Positions 46,030 to 55,038 are shown, numbered from the stretch's first letter. The stretch: DNA of 64,000 nt from Alphaproteobacteria bacterium (GCA_020852655.1 JADZAI010000095.1:1-64000), one strand, 5' to 3'. Program-made: numbers and translations. Notes: generated by a model from the sequence alone, not told the origin.

Positions 46030-46359
46030 ATGGGCCTGAGCAAGATCACCGACCAGAGCTTCCAGGCGGATGTTCTGAAATCCGACGAACCCGTTCTCGT
46101 CGACTTCTGGGCCGAATGGTGCGGCCCCTGCCGCCAGATCGCGCCGGCGCTGGAAGAGATCGCCGCCGAACTGGGCAGTAAGGTGAAGATCGCCAAGCTG
46201 AACATCGACGAAAACCCGACCACGCCCGTGCAATACGGCGTGAAGGGCATCCCGACCCTCATGATCTTCCACAAGGGCCAGGTGGCCGCCACCCGCGTCG
46301 GCGCCCTGCCCAAGAGCAAGATCAAGGAGTGGATCGAGTCGACCGTCTCGTCCGCCTGA
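46030..46359 (+). CDS. trxA: Thioredoxin
   Basis: 109 aa from ATG 46030 with a strong GGAGG six bases upstream. LVDFWAEWCGPCRQIAP holds the WCGPC redox site; the cis-Pro is in KGIPTLMIF. It is a cytoplasmic disulphide reductase. It is 74 bp after addA and followed by an intrinsic terminator, closing the tsaE-to-trxA block. Confidence 0.98.
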   Translation: MGLSKITDQSFQADVLKSDEPVLVDFWAEWCGPCRQIAPALEEIAAELGSKVKIAKLNIDENPTTPVQYGVKGIPTLMIFHKGQVAATRVGALPKSKIKEWIESTVSSA

Positions 46360-46383
46360 TCCAGGGCGTCAGCCGCAAAACGA

Positions 46384-46415
46384 AGGCCCCGCCGTCACGC
46401 GGGGCCTCTTTGTTT
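46384..46415 (+). terminator. Intrinsic terminator after trxA
   Basis: AGGCCCCGC (46384-46392), loop CCGTCA, GCGGGGCCT (46399-46407), then CTTTGTTTT: a 9-bp GC-rich stem with a T-rich tail 24 bp after the trxA stop. Confidence 0.9.
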
Positions 46416-46554
46416 TGATCGGCCCGTCGCGGCGAGTGAGCGGCCCGTCCCATGGTTGTCCGGTTTGGTCTGGGCCTGTCGTTGCGACTGCAATTGCCGC
46501 CCGGATTTGCGCGTGGTGGACCGCTTCCGACACAAGATCGCGGCTCTCAACCCA

Positions 46555-46640
46555 ACCCCACTCGTCATCGCCGGACTCGTTCCGCGAGTGTCCGGTTCAG
46601 CGTTTGGCCAACGATCGCAATGCCATGCGGCATTGGCGAT
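46555..46640. repeat. Palindromic intergenic sequence (REP-like)
   Basis: Two imperfect hairpins lie in the 46416-46740 gap: CCGGACTCG...CGAGTGTCCGG (46571-46595) and ATCGCAATGCC-ATGC-GGCATTGGCGAT (46614-46640, one bulged base). A third small stem, GCTACTT-ACCC-AAGTAGC (46711-46728), sits 13 bp past the depolymerase stop and may aid termination on the minus strand. No coding gene is supported in the gap. Confidence 0.55.
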
Positions 46641-46740
46641 AACGGCGGCTTCCCAGAACCAGGACAGCCTTGGTTGAGCCGCAGAGCCGTGGCTTCTGAC
46701 CGGGCACCCAGCTACTTACCCAAGTAGCAGCCGCCCCCCT

Positions 46741-48003
46741 CTAAGGATTCGCGCGGATGAAGTCGCGGACGCGCGGCTGGATTTCGGTCCGCCAGCGCGT
46801 GCCGTTGAAGACGCCGTAATGGCCGACGCCGGGCTGGATATAGTCGATCTTCCGCTTGTCCGGGATCGCGGCGCAGAGCGCATGCGCCGCCTGCGTCTGG
46901 CCGATGCCCGAGATGTCGTCCTTCTCGCCTTCCACCGTCATCAGGCCCATGTCCCTGATGGCGCCGGGCTTCACCGGGCGGCCGCGCACGGTGAGCTTGC
47001 CGTCGGCCAGCAGGAAGCGCTGGAACACCTTGTCGATGGTCTCCAGATAGAACTCCGCCGGCAGGTCGAGCACGGCGAGATATTCGTCGTAGAAGTCGCG
47101 GTGCTTCTGGACGCTGTCGCCGTCGCCCTTCACCAGATTCTTGAAGAAGTCGTATTGCGCGTTGGTGTGGCGCTCGCGGTTCATGTTGATGAAGGCGGTG
47201 AGCTGGAGGAAGCCCGGATAGACGAGGCGGCCGTGGCCCGGATAGGGCAGCGGCACCCGGTGGATCATGTTCTCCTCGAACCACGCATAGGGCCGCTCTT
47301 CGCTGAGCTTGTTGGGCTGCGTCGGCGACAGGCGCGCGTCGATCGGCGAGCCCATGATGGTGAGCGAGCGGGGTGCGGCGGCGTCGCCGTCCTCATGCAG
47401 CAGCGCCGCGGCGGCCAGCGCCGCCGGCCCCGGCTGGCATACCGCCATCAGATGCACGCCCGGGCCGAGGTGGCGCAGCATCTCCATCACATATTCGATG
47501 TATTCATCGAGCCCGAAGCGGCCTTTCGACAGGGGCACGTCGCGCGCGTCGGTCCAGTCGGTGATGTAGACGTCGTGCTCAGGCAGCATGGCCTCGACCG
47601 TGCCGCGCAGCAGCGTTGCGAAATGGCCCGAGAGCGGCGCCACGATCAGCACCTTGGGATGCGGGAACTTGCGCCGCAGCCGGCCATAGACCTCGCCGTC
47701 CTTGGCGAAATGCTTCAGCCTGCCGAAGGGCTTCTGCCAGACATAGCGCTCGGTCACCGTGACGGGCTGGCCGTAGATCTTCAGCTCCGGCAGGTTGAAC
47801 TCAGGCTTGGCATAGTTCCGGGTGAACGACTCGAAGACGTCGAACGCGGCCGCCATGGTCTTGCCGACATAGGTCGCCGACCAGGGATTGAGCGGATTGC
47901 GCAGCGCCATGGCGCCGAAATCGGCGGCGAGACGGAACGGCTGTGCCGAGCGACGGGCGGTATCGACCGCCGCATAGAGAAAGTTCTGGTACAAGTAGCT
48001 CAA
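46741..48003 (-). CDS. phaZ: Intracellular polyhydroxyalkanoate depolymerase
   Basis: 420 aa from a TTG at 48003 (GGGGGG just upstream); the frame allows a start at 48051, but family proteins begin near LSYLYQNFLYAA. The lipase-like box is MAVCQPGPAALA, with Cys as nucleophile as in the PhaZ1-type depolymerases of native PHA granules. IYGQPVTVTERYVWQKPFG and VGHYGVFNGTRWR (catalytic His region) are also typical. It mobilises stored PHA. No PHA synthase or phasin is in the window. Confidence 0.93.
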   Translation of the reverse strand: MSYLYQNFLYAAVDTARRSAQPFRLAADFGAMALRNPLNPWSATYVGKTMAAAFDVFESFTRNYAKPEFNLPELKIYGQPVTVTERYVWQKPFGRLKHFAKDGEVYGRLRRKFPHPKVLIVAPLSGHFATLLRGTVEAMLPEHDVYITDWTDARDVPLSKGRFGLDEYIEYVMEMLRHLGPGVHLMAVCQPGPAALAAAALLHEDGDAAAPRSLTIMGSPIDARLSPTQPNKLSEERPYAWFEENMIHRVPLPYPGHGRLVYPGFLQLTAFINMNRERHTNAQYDFFKNLVKGDGDSVQKHRDFYDEYLAVLDLPAEFYLETIDKVFQRFLLADGKLTVRGRPVKPGAIRDMGLMTVEGEKDDISGIGQTQAAHALCAAIPDKRKIDYIQPGVGHYGVFNGTRWRTEIQPRVRDFIRANP

Positions 48004-48109
48004 GGCCCCCCGCGGCCATCGCCGCCATCTGGTTCCGCCGCGCGCCCCCAAGCACGAGCCGCCATTGTGCGGTGCACAAACGCGTCGTCAAGCGGAATCC
48101 TAGGGTCTC

Positions 48110-48709
48110 TTACTTGACGGTCTCTTTCAGCTTTGCGGCCAGGGCGGCGGAGTCCTGCTGCGGGTCGAACACGGTGAGGAAGGCGCCGTCGGGGCCGAAG
48201 AGATAGATGAAGCTGGAATGGTCGACCGTGTAGTCGAGCGCCGAGCCTTCCAGCTTCACCTTGCGGGCATAGACGCCATAGGCGGCCAGCACGGCGGCGA
48301 TCTCGTCGGGCGAGCCGGTCAGGCCGCGGAAAGTCGGCCCGAAATAGGCGACATACTCCTTCATGGCGGCCGGCGTGTCGCGCTCGGGATCGACCGAAAT
48401 GAGGACCGGCGTCACCTTGTCCTTGAGCTCGGGCGCCGCCTCCAGGGCGTCGGCGATGCGCTGGAGGGTCAGCGGACACACGTCGGGACAGTGCGTGAAG
48501 CCGAAGAAGAGCAGCATGTAGCGGCCGCGGAAATCGGTATCGCTGACCTTCTGGCCGTCCTCGCCGGTCAGCGTGAAGGGACCGCCGATCTGGCTCCCGG
48601 CATTCGCGGCGCCGCCGCCGCGGGTGACCAGCAGGACCACAGAGGCCGTCGCGAGGACGGCGGCAAGGGCGATCAGGCCAAGGAAGAGCAGGCGCAGGCG
48701 CGGGGTCAT
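48110..48709 (-). CDS. SCO1/SenC family copper/redox protein
   Basis: 199 aa from ATG 48709. One N-terminal membrane anchor (LRLLFLGLIALAAVLATASVV), then a thioredoxin-like domain with FFGFTHCPDVCPLT (Cys-x3-Cys copper ligands) and VDHSSFIYLF (His ligand). It helps build the CuA centre of cytochrome oxidase in the periplasm. It is divergent from regB across 82 bp, the arrangement familiar from regB-senC loci. Confidence 0.94.
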   Translation of the reverse strand: MTPRLRLLFLGLIALAAVLATASVVLLVTRGGGAANAGSQIGGPFTLTGEDGQKVSDTDFRGRYMLLFFGFTHCPDVCPLTLQRIADALEAAPELKDKVTPVLISVDPERDTPAAMKEYVAYFGPTFRGLTGSPDEIAAVLAAYGVYARKVKLEGSALDYTVDHSSFIYLFGPDGAFLTVFDPQQDSAALAAKLKETVK

Positions 48710-48791
48710 GGGTGTCCGATGGGCTTCACGGCAGCTTCGCGCTGGTGTCCTATCAGGCGGTGACGACGCGGCGCCAGAGCGCAGAACATCC

Positions 48792-50171
48792 ATGACCGCG
48801 GCCCGCGCCCGAGGCGCCGCGCCGCCCATCCGTCTGCTCCACCGGGCGCTGGAAATCCTGCGCGGCGAGGAAGGCCGCCTGCGCCTCGGCACGCTCAACA
48901 TGCTGCGCACGATGGCGCTGGCCGGCCAGCTCGCGACCGTGCTCTTCGTGCGTTTCAGCCTGGGCTTCGAGCTGCCGCTGGTGCCGTGCCTGGCGGCGAT
49001 CGGCGCCGGCGCGCTCTTCACCGTGGTGCTGCGCCTCACCTATCCGGCGCAGCGGCGGCCCTCCGACCTCGAGGCCTTCCTCTATCTCCTGTTCGACCAG
49101 ACCCAGCTTTTCGCGGTTCTGTTCCTGACCGGGGGGCTGGAGAATCCCTTCACGCTCATTCTGCTCGCCGGGCTGGTCATCGCTTCGTCCTCGCTGGACC
49201 TGCGCTATGCGCTGGCGCTGGGCGCCTACACGCTGGCGCTGCTGACGGCGCTCGCAATCTACCATCTGCCGCTGCCGTCGGAGCCCGGCCTGCCGCTGTC
49301 GCTGCCGCCGATCTATGTCGCGGGGCTCTGGATCGCGCTGATGCTGTCGCTCGGCTTCACGACCATCGTGACCTTCCGCATCTCGTCGGAGGCGACGCGC
49401 ATGCAGGCCGGCTATGCGGCGATGGAACTCGCCCTCGCCAGCGAGCAGAAGCTGGCGGCGCTGGGCAGCCTTGCGGCGGCGGCGGCGCATGAACTCGGCA
49501 CGCCGCTCGGCACCATCGCGATCGTCTCGAAGGAACTCCAGCGGGAGCTGCCGAAGAATTCGCCGCTGGCCGAGGACGCCGCCTTGCTGCGCCAGCAGGT
49601 CGAGCGCTGCCGCGAAATCCTGGGGCGGCTGGCCCACCACCAGGAAAGCGACGGGCTGGGGCCGGATGCCCGGCTTCCGCTGCTGGCCTTCCTCGACGAT
49701 CTGGCGCAGGGCCACAGGTCGCTGCGCGTCCAGATCACCGTCGAAGGCGCCGAAAACCCGCCCGTCGTGCGGCTGCTGCCGGAATTGCGCTACGCGATCG
49801 GCAACCTCATCGCCAACGCCGCCGATTTCGCAGCCAAGCGGGTCCGCGTTTCGGCGATGTGGGACGAGGCCCGGGTGGTGGTGCGCATCCGGGACGACGG
49901 GCCGGGCTTTTCCCACGACGTCCTCGCCAAGCTGGGCGAGCCCTATGTCACGACGCGGCCCAGCCGGGCGGCACTCAGCGACGAACAACTCGGGCCATCG
50001 GCGACGGTGCCGACTCAATCCCACGCCGGAATGGGACTGGGCTTCTTCATCGCCAAGACCTTGCTGGAGCGGACCGGGGCCGAAATGACATTCGGCAACG
50101 CCTTCGACGGCGGCGCCTCGGTGACGCTGGCCTGGCCGCGCGACCGGATCGAGGTGCAATCCGCCGCTTAG
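48792..50171 (+). CDS. regB: Redox-sensing histidine kinase RegB/PrrB/ActS
   Basis: 459 aa from ATG 48792. Six membrane spans (about 35-200) include LTGGLENPFTLIL, the GGxxNPF quinone-sensing heptad. The phosphoacceptor His is in AAAAHELGTPLGTI. A Cys sits exactly 40 residues after it (QQVERCREILGRL), matching the redox-active Cys of Rhodobacter RegB (His225/Cys265). ATPase motifs: LIANAADF, RDDGPGFSHD, GMGLGFFIAKTL. Its partner RegA is not in the window; the next gene is a putative oxygenase. Confidence 0.94.
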   Translation: MTAARARGAAPPIRLLHRALEILRGEEGRLRLGTLNMLRTMALAGQLATVLFVRFSLGFELPLVPCLAAIGAGALFTVVLRLTYPAQRRPSDLEAFLYLLFDQTQLFAVLFLTGGLENPFTLILLAGLVIASSSLDLRYALALGAYTLALLTALAIYHLPLPSEPGLPLSLPPIYVAGLWIALMLSLGFTTIVTFRISSEATRMQAGYAAMELALASEQKLAALGSLAAAAAHELGTPLGTIAIVSKELQRELPKNSPLAEDAALLRQQVERCREILGRLAHHQESDGLGPDARLPLLAFLDDLAQGHRSLRVQITVEGAENPPVVRLLPELRYAIGNLIANAADFAAKRVRVSAMWDEARVVVRIRDDGPGFSHDVLAKLGEPYVTTRPSRAALSDEQLGPSATVPTQSHAGMGLGFFIAKTLLERTGAEMTFGNAFDGGASVTLAWPRDRIEVQSAA

Positions 50172-50247
50172 GGCAATTGCGCTGCATCAAAGCGGACGCC
50201 ACGTCATGCGCCCTAGCTTCCCCCTTCGCCGAGAGAAGGAGGACTCC

Positions 50248-51138
50248 GTGGCCAAGATCATCCGCAATCCCAATGTCGAGGACTATTTCGTCGAGCGAAC
50301 CCTTGCGGATGCCAAGGCCGGCCCGAACGGCTTCATTCCCGACTACGAGGCCAACCGCCTCATCGTGCTCAAGGACTACCGCGTTCCGCTCGATTTCGAG
50401 GCGTTCGCGGCGATGAGCACGAACACCGAGAGCGCCGACAAGGCCATGCAGCGGGTGCTGAAGAAGGTCGTCTCGACGCACATCATGGAAGCGACGCCCG
50501 AGTCCACGCTCCCGGTGCATCAGGCCGTCTTCAAGGTATTCTGCAAATCCGACCCGGAATTGCTGCGCCGCGCGCAGGCCGCGATGAAGGTGGCGCATGA
50601 CGCGGCCATCTCCATCTTCAAGACCTGCTTTCCGACCTATGAATATTTCAAGCTGATCCCGAGCGTCCGCCTGACCCAGACGATGTTCGAGAACATGCAT
50701 TGGGACAATCACAACATCCCCGAGGACTTCCAGCAGGTCCGCATCTTCGTGAATCTCGACCAGCGTCCCCGGGTCTGGAACGTCAGCCACAATTTCGTGG
50801 AATATGCCCGCTCGATCTATCGCGAGCGCCACCTCGAGCGCTTCGCGGGCCGCGACCCGAACGACCTGAACGATTATGTCTGCGGCGAGGTTCTGGGCGG
50901 CAGCGCCGGCGCATGCCTCGACACGCTGCCCCGCCACGTCGTCGGCTTCGATCCGGGCGAAGTCTGGATGGGCGAATCCCGCATGCTCGCCCATCAGATT
51001 TTCTATGGCGAGCGGGCGATGGTCTACATGTTCTTCGTGAAGCCGGAGAAGATGCTGAACCCGCAGCGGCGCTTCAACGCACAGGTCGAGGCTCTTCATC
51101 GCGAGATGGCGGCTGCGGAACCGGCGATCGCCGCCTGA
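50248..51138 (+). CDS. Uncharacterised protein, possible Fe(II)/2-oxoglutarate oxygenase related to Kdo hydroxylase
   Basis: 296 aa from GTG 50248, with AGGAGG six bases upstream. I see MHWDNHNIPEDF with an H-x-D pair, then RIFVNLDQRPRVWNVSHN. About 95 residues later comes FDPGEVWMGESRMLAHQIFYGERAMVY, with a His and an Arg placed as the distal ligand and 2-oxoglutarate anchor would be. This layout recalls the Kdo hydroxylase (KdoO) family. No signal peptide. The enzyme class is inferred from motif spacing only. It lies 76 bp after regB and 70 bp before the CMD gene. Confidence 0.55.
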   Translation: MAKIIRNPNVEDYFVERTLADAKAGPNGFIPDYEANRLIVLKDYRVPLDFEAFAAMSTNTESADKAMQRVLKKVVSTHIMEATPESTLPVHQAVFKVFCKSDPELLRRAQAAMKVAHDAAISIFKTCFPTYEYFKLIPSVRLTQTMFENMHWDNHNIPEDFQQVRIFVNLDQRPRVWNVSHNFVEYARSIYRERHLERFAGRDPNDLNDYVCGEVLGGSAGACLDTLPRHVVGFDPGEVWMGESRMLAHQIFYGERAMVYMFFVKPEKMLNPQRRFNAQVEALHREMAAAEPAIAA

Positions 51139-51208
51139 GGATTGACGCTTCTGCGCCGTCGCTCCACGCTTGCGCCGCCGCCGATGGCCGGCGCAAGCGA
51201 GGGTCCCC

Positions 51209-51781
51209 GTGCGTCTCGACAAACCGCGTATAGAGCCGGTCGCCGACGCCACCGCGACGCCCGAGCAGCGGGAATTGCTGGCGCCGCTGGCCGCGCGCGG
51301 CGGCCCGGTGCTGAACGTCTTCCGCACCCTGATCAAGGATCCGGAGGCGGCGAAGGCGTTCCTCGCCTGGGGCAACTATATCCTGTCGCACAAGAACGCC
51401 CTGCCGCCGCGCGAGCGCGAGATCGTCATCCTGAGGATCGGCTATCTCTGCCGCTCCGGCTATGAGTGGACGCAGCACCACCGGATCGCCTTGCAGAGCG
51501 GCCTCAGCGCCGGCGAGATCGAGCGCATCAAGGCCGGACCGGAGGCGCCAGGCTGGACGCCTGCCGAAGCGGCCCTGCTTCAGGCGACCGACGATCTCCA
51601 CAACGACCGCTTCGTCGGCAACGTTGCCTGGGCCGCGCTGCGGGCGCATTTCACCGAGAAGCAATGCATGGACGTGGTCTTCACGGTCGGCCAGTACACC
51701 CAGGTCTCGATGTTCCTGAACAGCTTCGGCGTCCAGCTCGACGAGGGGCAGGTGCTCGACCCCGACCTCGCCGGACCATGA
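51209..51781 (+). CDS. Carboxymuconolactone decarboxylase (CMD/AhpD-like) family protein
   Basis: 190 aa from GTG 51209 with GAGGG upstream. The CMD helical core is seen in PPREREIVILRIGYLCRSGYEWTQHHRIAL. Only one Cys is present where AhpD-type peroxidases have Cys-x-x-Cys, so it is unlikely to be a thiol peroxidase. Members of this YEWxQH subgroup are common in alphaproteobacteria without a defined reaction. Confidence 0.88.
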   Translation: MRLDKPRIEPVADATATPEQRELLAPLAARGGPVLNVFRTLIKDPEAAKAFLAWGNYILSHKNALPPREREIVILRIGYLCRSGYEWTQHHRIALQSGLSAGEIERIKAGPEAPGWTPAEAALLQATDDLHNDRFVGNVAWAALRAHFTEKQCMDVVFTVGQYTQVSMFLNSFGVQLDEGQVLDPDLAGP

Positions 51782-51990
51782 GGGCGGACGCCGGGATATA
51801 TTAACGCCGCCTGTTCGTGACATTCGCGCAACAGAGCCGTGTTCCTGCGCCCTTTCGGGGCCTCTGGCTGTGGCGACGGCGCGGCTCGCGTGTTACCTCG
51901 ATACGAGAAGACGAGGGGGCCTGGTGCCCTGCTCTCTTGGGGCGGCGCTCGGTGCAGCGCGCCCGTTGCGGACATAACGAGAGGCATAAG

Positions 51991-53061
51991 ATGAAGCTGA
52001 AGACCATGCTTTTGGCGGGCGCGGCGGCCGTCGCCCTGACCGGAGCGGCCGCGGCGGACACGCCGGCGGGTTTCTATGTCGATCTCCAGGCCGGTGCGAA
52101 CTGGGTGGACGACTTCCAGGTCCTGGACGACGTCGCTGACGACTTCGACTACAAATACGACACCGGTTATGCCGTCATGGGCGCCGCCGGCTACAAGCTG
52201 GACTCGCTGCCCCTGCGCATCGAGTTCGAACTCGGCTGGCGCAGCAACGACCTGTCGTTCGACATCTTCGACGGCGGTGAAGGCGGCGAAGGCACCATCC
52301 CGGGCGACGGTTCGACGACCGTGTTCTCGCAGATGGTCAACGTCATGTACGACATCGACCTCGGTCCCGGCTATGTGCTGTCGCTCGGCGGCGGCATCGG
52401 CGGCGCGCGCATCGGCTTCGAGGGCGGCGTCGGCTCGTCCAGCGACAACCTGGTCGACGGCCGCGATTACGTGTTCGCCTATCAGGGCGCTGCGGAACTC
52501 GAGATGATGGCCGGCGACAATCTCGGCGTCTACGTGGGCTACAATTATTTCGTGGCCGACAATTTCGACATCGACGTGGACCCGGGGCTGCTCGGCGGCG
52601 GCGTCTTCAAGGACGACTACAACGCCCACACCGTGTTCGCGGGCGTCCGCTACCACTTCAACGAGCCTGAGGCCGCGCCGCCTCCGCCGCCGCCGGCTCC
52701 TCCGCCGGCCCCGGCCAAGACGTTCATCGTCTTCTTCAACTTCGACAAGTCCGACCTGACGCCCGAAGCGCAGGCCGTCGTCGCCGAAGCCGCGGCCGCC
52801 TACAAGGCCGGCTCGTCGGTCATCATGTCGGTCCAGGTCCGTGGCCATACCGACACCGTCGGCTCGGCCGCCTACAACCTGCCGCTCTCCGAGCGCCGCG
52901 CGGCCAGCGTGAAGGCCGGCCTCGTCGCGAACGGCGTGCCCGACAACATCATCGCGACTTCGGGCGCGGGCTTCAGCGAGCCGCTGGTGCCGACCGGCCC
53001 GGGCGTGAAGGAACCGCAGAATCGTCGCGCGACGATCGATCTCTCGGGCGCCGGATCGTAA
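51991..53061 (+). CDS. OmpA-family outer membrane protein
   Basis: 356 aa with a signal peptide (about 1-22, cut after AAAAD region). Residues about 25-230 form an eight-strand beta-barrel typical of OmpA/Opa proteins (GFYVDLQAGANW, ending GVRYHFNE). A Pro-rich hinge (about 231-245) follows, then the OmpA peptidoglycan-binding domain (FFNFDKSDLTPEAQAVV, VRGHTDTVGSAAYNLPLSERRA, NRRATIDL). It tethers the outer membrane to peptidoglycan. A 209-bp leader precedes it, and a strong terminator follows. Confidence 0.95.
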   Translation: MKLKTMLLAGAAAVALTGAAAADTPAGFYVDLQAGANWVDDFQVLDDVADDFDYKYDTGYAVMGAAGYKLDSLPLRIEFELGWRSNDLSFDIFDGGEGGEGTIPGDGSTTVFSQMVNVMYDIDLGPGYVLSLGGGIGGARIGFEGGVGSSSDNLVDGRDYVFAYQGAAELEMMAGDNLGVYVGYNYFVADNFDIDVDPGLLGGGVFKDDYNAHTVFAGVRYHFNEPEAAPPPPPPAPPPAPAKTFIVFFNFDKSDLTPEAQAVVAEAAAAYKAGSSVIMSVQVRGHTDTVGSAAYNLPLSERRAASVKAGLVANGVPDNIIATSGAGFSEPLVPTGPGVKEPQNRRATIDLSGAGS

Positions 53062-53085
53062 GATCCGGCCTCGGCCAAGACAGAC

Positions 53086-53113
53086 GAAGGGCGGCCTCTC
53101 GGCCGCCCTTTTT
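53086..53113 (+). terminator. Intrinsic terminator after the OmpA gene
   Basis: GGGCGGCC (53089-53096), loop TCTC, GGCCGCCC (53101-53108), then TTTTT. It is 27 bp past the stop. Flanking A and T runs make it possibly bidirectional, serving the convergent gene at 53118 as well. Confidence 0.93.
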
Positions 53114-53117
53114 CGTT

Positions 53118-53738
53118 TCAGCGGGAGGCGACGGCGCCGGGTTTCGGGCGCGGTGTCGGAACCGGGCCGGCATCCGCCGCAGCCTTCGGCGCCGCCGCGG
53201 GCACGGGCGCGGGGGCCGGCGCAGCGGCCTCCTGCGGGCCGTTCGGACCGAGCACGACATAGGTCGCCGGCGGCTTGCATGAGGTGAAGCCATGGCGCTG
53301 CGCCACCCATAGGGGGGCGACGAAGCCGGCGAGGTCGCCCCGCTTGGGGCTCAGGATGGCGTCGTAGAGCCAGCCGCTCTCCTGGCAGAATTTCGCGATG
53401 TCCTGAACGCTGCGGATCGAGGCATCGTTGGCCAGCTTGGTGATGAAGGCATTCATGGCGCGCTGACCGCCACGGCTCTTGTCGAAGAATTTGGAAAGCT
53501 GGGTGTGGCCGGCCATCAGCGCGGGCTGGTTGGCCTTCACGAACTCGTTATAGCGGGGCGTCGCGCCGCACGAGAGCGCGCCGACCATGAGTTCGGTCTG
53601 CACGGTCCTGAGCTGCAACGCCGTCTCGCTGGCCCCCGATACGCAGGTCGATTTCGCGGCCGCGGCGGCGCCGGCGGGGCCGTGAAAGGCAAGGCAGCCG
53701 GCAAGCAGCGCCGCGGCGGCGCGAGCGGTCTTCTTCAT
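53118..53738 (-). CDS. Secreted protein of unknown function
   Basis: 206 aa. A signal peptide (MKKTARAAAALLAGCLAF...) precedes a helical domain (about 30-155) with four cysteines (CVSGAS, LSCGATPRY, KFCQESG, FTSCKPP) that could form two periplasmic disulphides. The last 45 residues are Ala/Pro-rich, like a wall-facing or unstructured tail. I do not recognise a named family. It is downstream of the TadE-like genes on the same strand, 116 bp away, so a pilus-related role is possible but unproven. Confidence 0.75.
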   Translation of the reverse strand: MKKTARAAAALLAGCLAFHGPAGAAAAAKSTCVSGASETALQLRTVQTELMVGALSCGATPRYNEFVKANQPALMAGHTQLSKFFDKSRGGQRAMNAFITKLANDASIRSVQDIAKFCQESGWLYDAILSPKRGDLAGFVAPLWVAQRHGFTSCKPPATYVVLGPNGPQEAAAPAPAPVPAAAPKAAADAGPVPTPRPKPGAVASR

Positions 53739-53854
53739 GTCTTCCTCATGAGCGGCGCCGGACGAAGCGCACTCCTAACAGGTTCGGCCGGACGCTGCGA
53801 GGCGCCCGGCCGATCCGTCTCGCGCAGCGCGCGTTAAGGAAGGCTAAAGCCTGC

Positions 53855-54445
53855 TCAGGTGGACGAGCGCGTCACCGTCAGGCTGCGCCGCGGGCGCAGG
53901 AAGAACTGGTCCGTGATGGTCCAGCCGGACTTGAGCGAGGCATCGGTCGAACCGTTGAAGAACTGGTCGAGGCCCGAGAAGGCATTGCCGAAGGTCGAGT
54001 TCTGCGTGAAGCGGATCTCGGCATAGATGACGCTGCCGCCCGGGGTCACCATGCCGGCCGGGATGGCGATGCGCGAGCCGACGGCGCGCGCCGCCATGCC
54101 GCGGCCGTTGCTCCAGGCGACGGTGGTGCGGCCCTGGGCGTCGGCGACGATGCTGCTGACGCACATGCCGACATCCGAAGGGCTGACAGGGAAGAGGACC
54201 GCTGTGCCGGCCGAGAAGATGGAGACCATCTCGGCATCGGTGACGTTGGTGTCCTGCGACACCAGGTCGGCGAGGGTCGAGGCGACCTGCGTGGCCTTGC
54301 GGTCGGACAGCATCGCGTTGGACACCTCGACGGCGCCCAGCAGCGACAGCAGCATGACCGGCGCGATGAGGGCGAACTCGATCGCGGCGAGGCCGGATTC
54401 GCCGCGCGCCAGGCGGCGGGCGGAAGAGAAGAAGCGCTTGAGCAT
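53855..54445 (-). CDS. TadE/TadF-like minor pilin (second of pair)
   Basis: 196 aa. N-terminal ARRLARGESGLAAIEFALIAPVMLLSLLGAVEV is split here as GESGLAAIEFALIAPV, a class of prepilin-like segment with Glu+5 (AAIEFALI) used by TadE/TadF pseudopilins. The rest is a periplasmic beta-rich domain. The ATG shares one base with the stop of the upstream TadE-like gene (TGATG), so the two are translationally coupled. Confidence 0.88.
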   Translation of the reverse strand: MLKRFFSSARRLARGESGLAAIEFALIAPVMLLSLLGAVEVSNAMLSDRKATQVASTLADLVSQDTNVTDAEMVSIFSAGTAVLFPVSPSDVGMCVSSIVADAQGRTTVAWSNGRGMAARAVGSRIAIPAGMVTPGGSVIYAEIRFTQNSTFGNAFSGLDQFFNGSTDASLKSGWTITDQFFLRPRRSLTVTRSST

Positions 54446-55038
54446 CAGTTGATCGAGCCCTGATACGGTTCGTTGCGGAAGGCGGCGGTCGCCTGGATCA
54501 GGTGTTTCCCGTCGGCCATGGTGCCCATCCAGTGCTCGTCCGAGCGCGGCGTCGCGGTCAGCAGGTCGCCGAGATACGGCGTCAGCGGCGACCACGCATA
54601 CATCGCCCGCACGACGACGACGTCGCCCGGTGCGCCCGGATCGAACTGGAAGTCGTTGCGGAACTGGCCGTTGGCCTGGAGCGCCGGAGGAATGGCCGTG
54701 CCGCGCCGCACGTCGATCTTCAGCAGATCGTTGTCGCAGGTAAGCGGAACGGTCAGCTCGGCGCACACCATCTGGCGGAACCCGACCTCGGTGAGGCCGG
54801 CCGTCTGGACCTCGCCCGTGCGGATTTTCCGGGCGGCGTCGTTGACGGCGTTCTGGAGCACGGCGTCCGCCGTGAAGGTGATGCCGATCTCGAACATCGG
54901 AAACAGGATCATGAAGAAGGCCGGCGCGATCATGGAGAACTCGATCGCGGCGGAGCCGCGCGAGTTGCGCCAGAAGCGGCCGAACAGGCCCTTGCGCCTG
55001 GATGCTGCTTGCGGCTGCTGCCGCGTAGACCGGAACAT
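54445..55038 (-). CDS. TadE-like minor pilin (first of pair)
   Basis: 197 aa. After a basic leader, RGSAAIEFSMIAPAFFMIL is the TadE-type segment with the conserved Glu after the processing site. The periplasmic part contains two cysteines (MVCAELTVPLTCDND). It is divergent from the vWA TadG gene across 262 bp of unusually AT-rich DNA. The pair probably primes Flp pilus assembly. Confidence 0.9.
   Translation of the reverse strand: MFRSTRQQPQAASRRKGLFGRFWRNSRGSAAIEFSMIAPAFFMILFPMFEIGITFTADAVLQNAVNDAARKIRTGEVQTAGLTEVGFRQMVCAELTVPLTCDNDLLKIDVRRGTAIPPALQANGQFRNDFQFDPGAPGDVVVVRAMYAWSPLTPYLGDLLTATPRSDEHWMGTMADGKHLIQATAAFRNEPYQGSIN

Noticed and set aside
46415-46727. Small coding frames in the trxA-phaZ gap
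   Set aside because: Three overlapping short frames, none with a ribosome site or domain, lying over hairpin-forming DNA.
53833-53848. CtrA site before the secreted protein gene
   Set aside because: TTTA-N7-TTAA on the minus strand has a mismatch in one half; too weak to list as a site.
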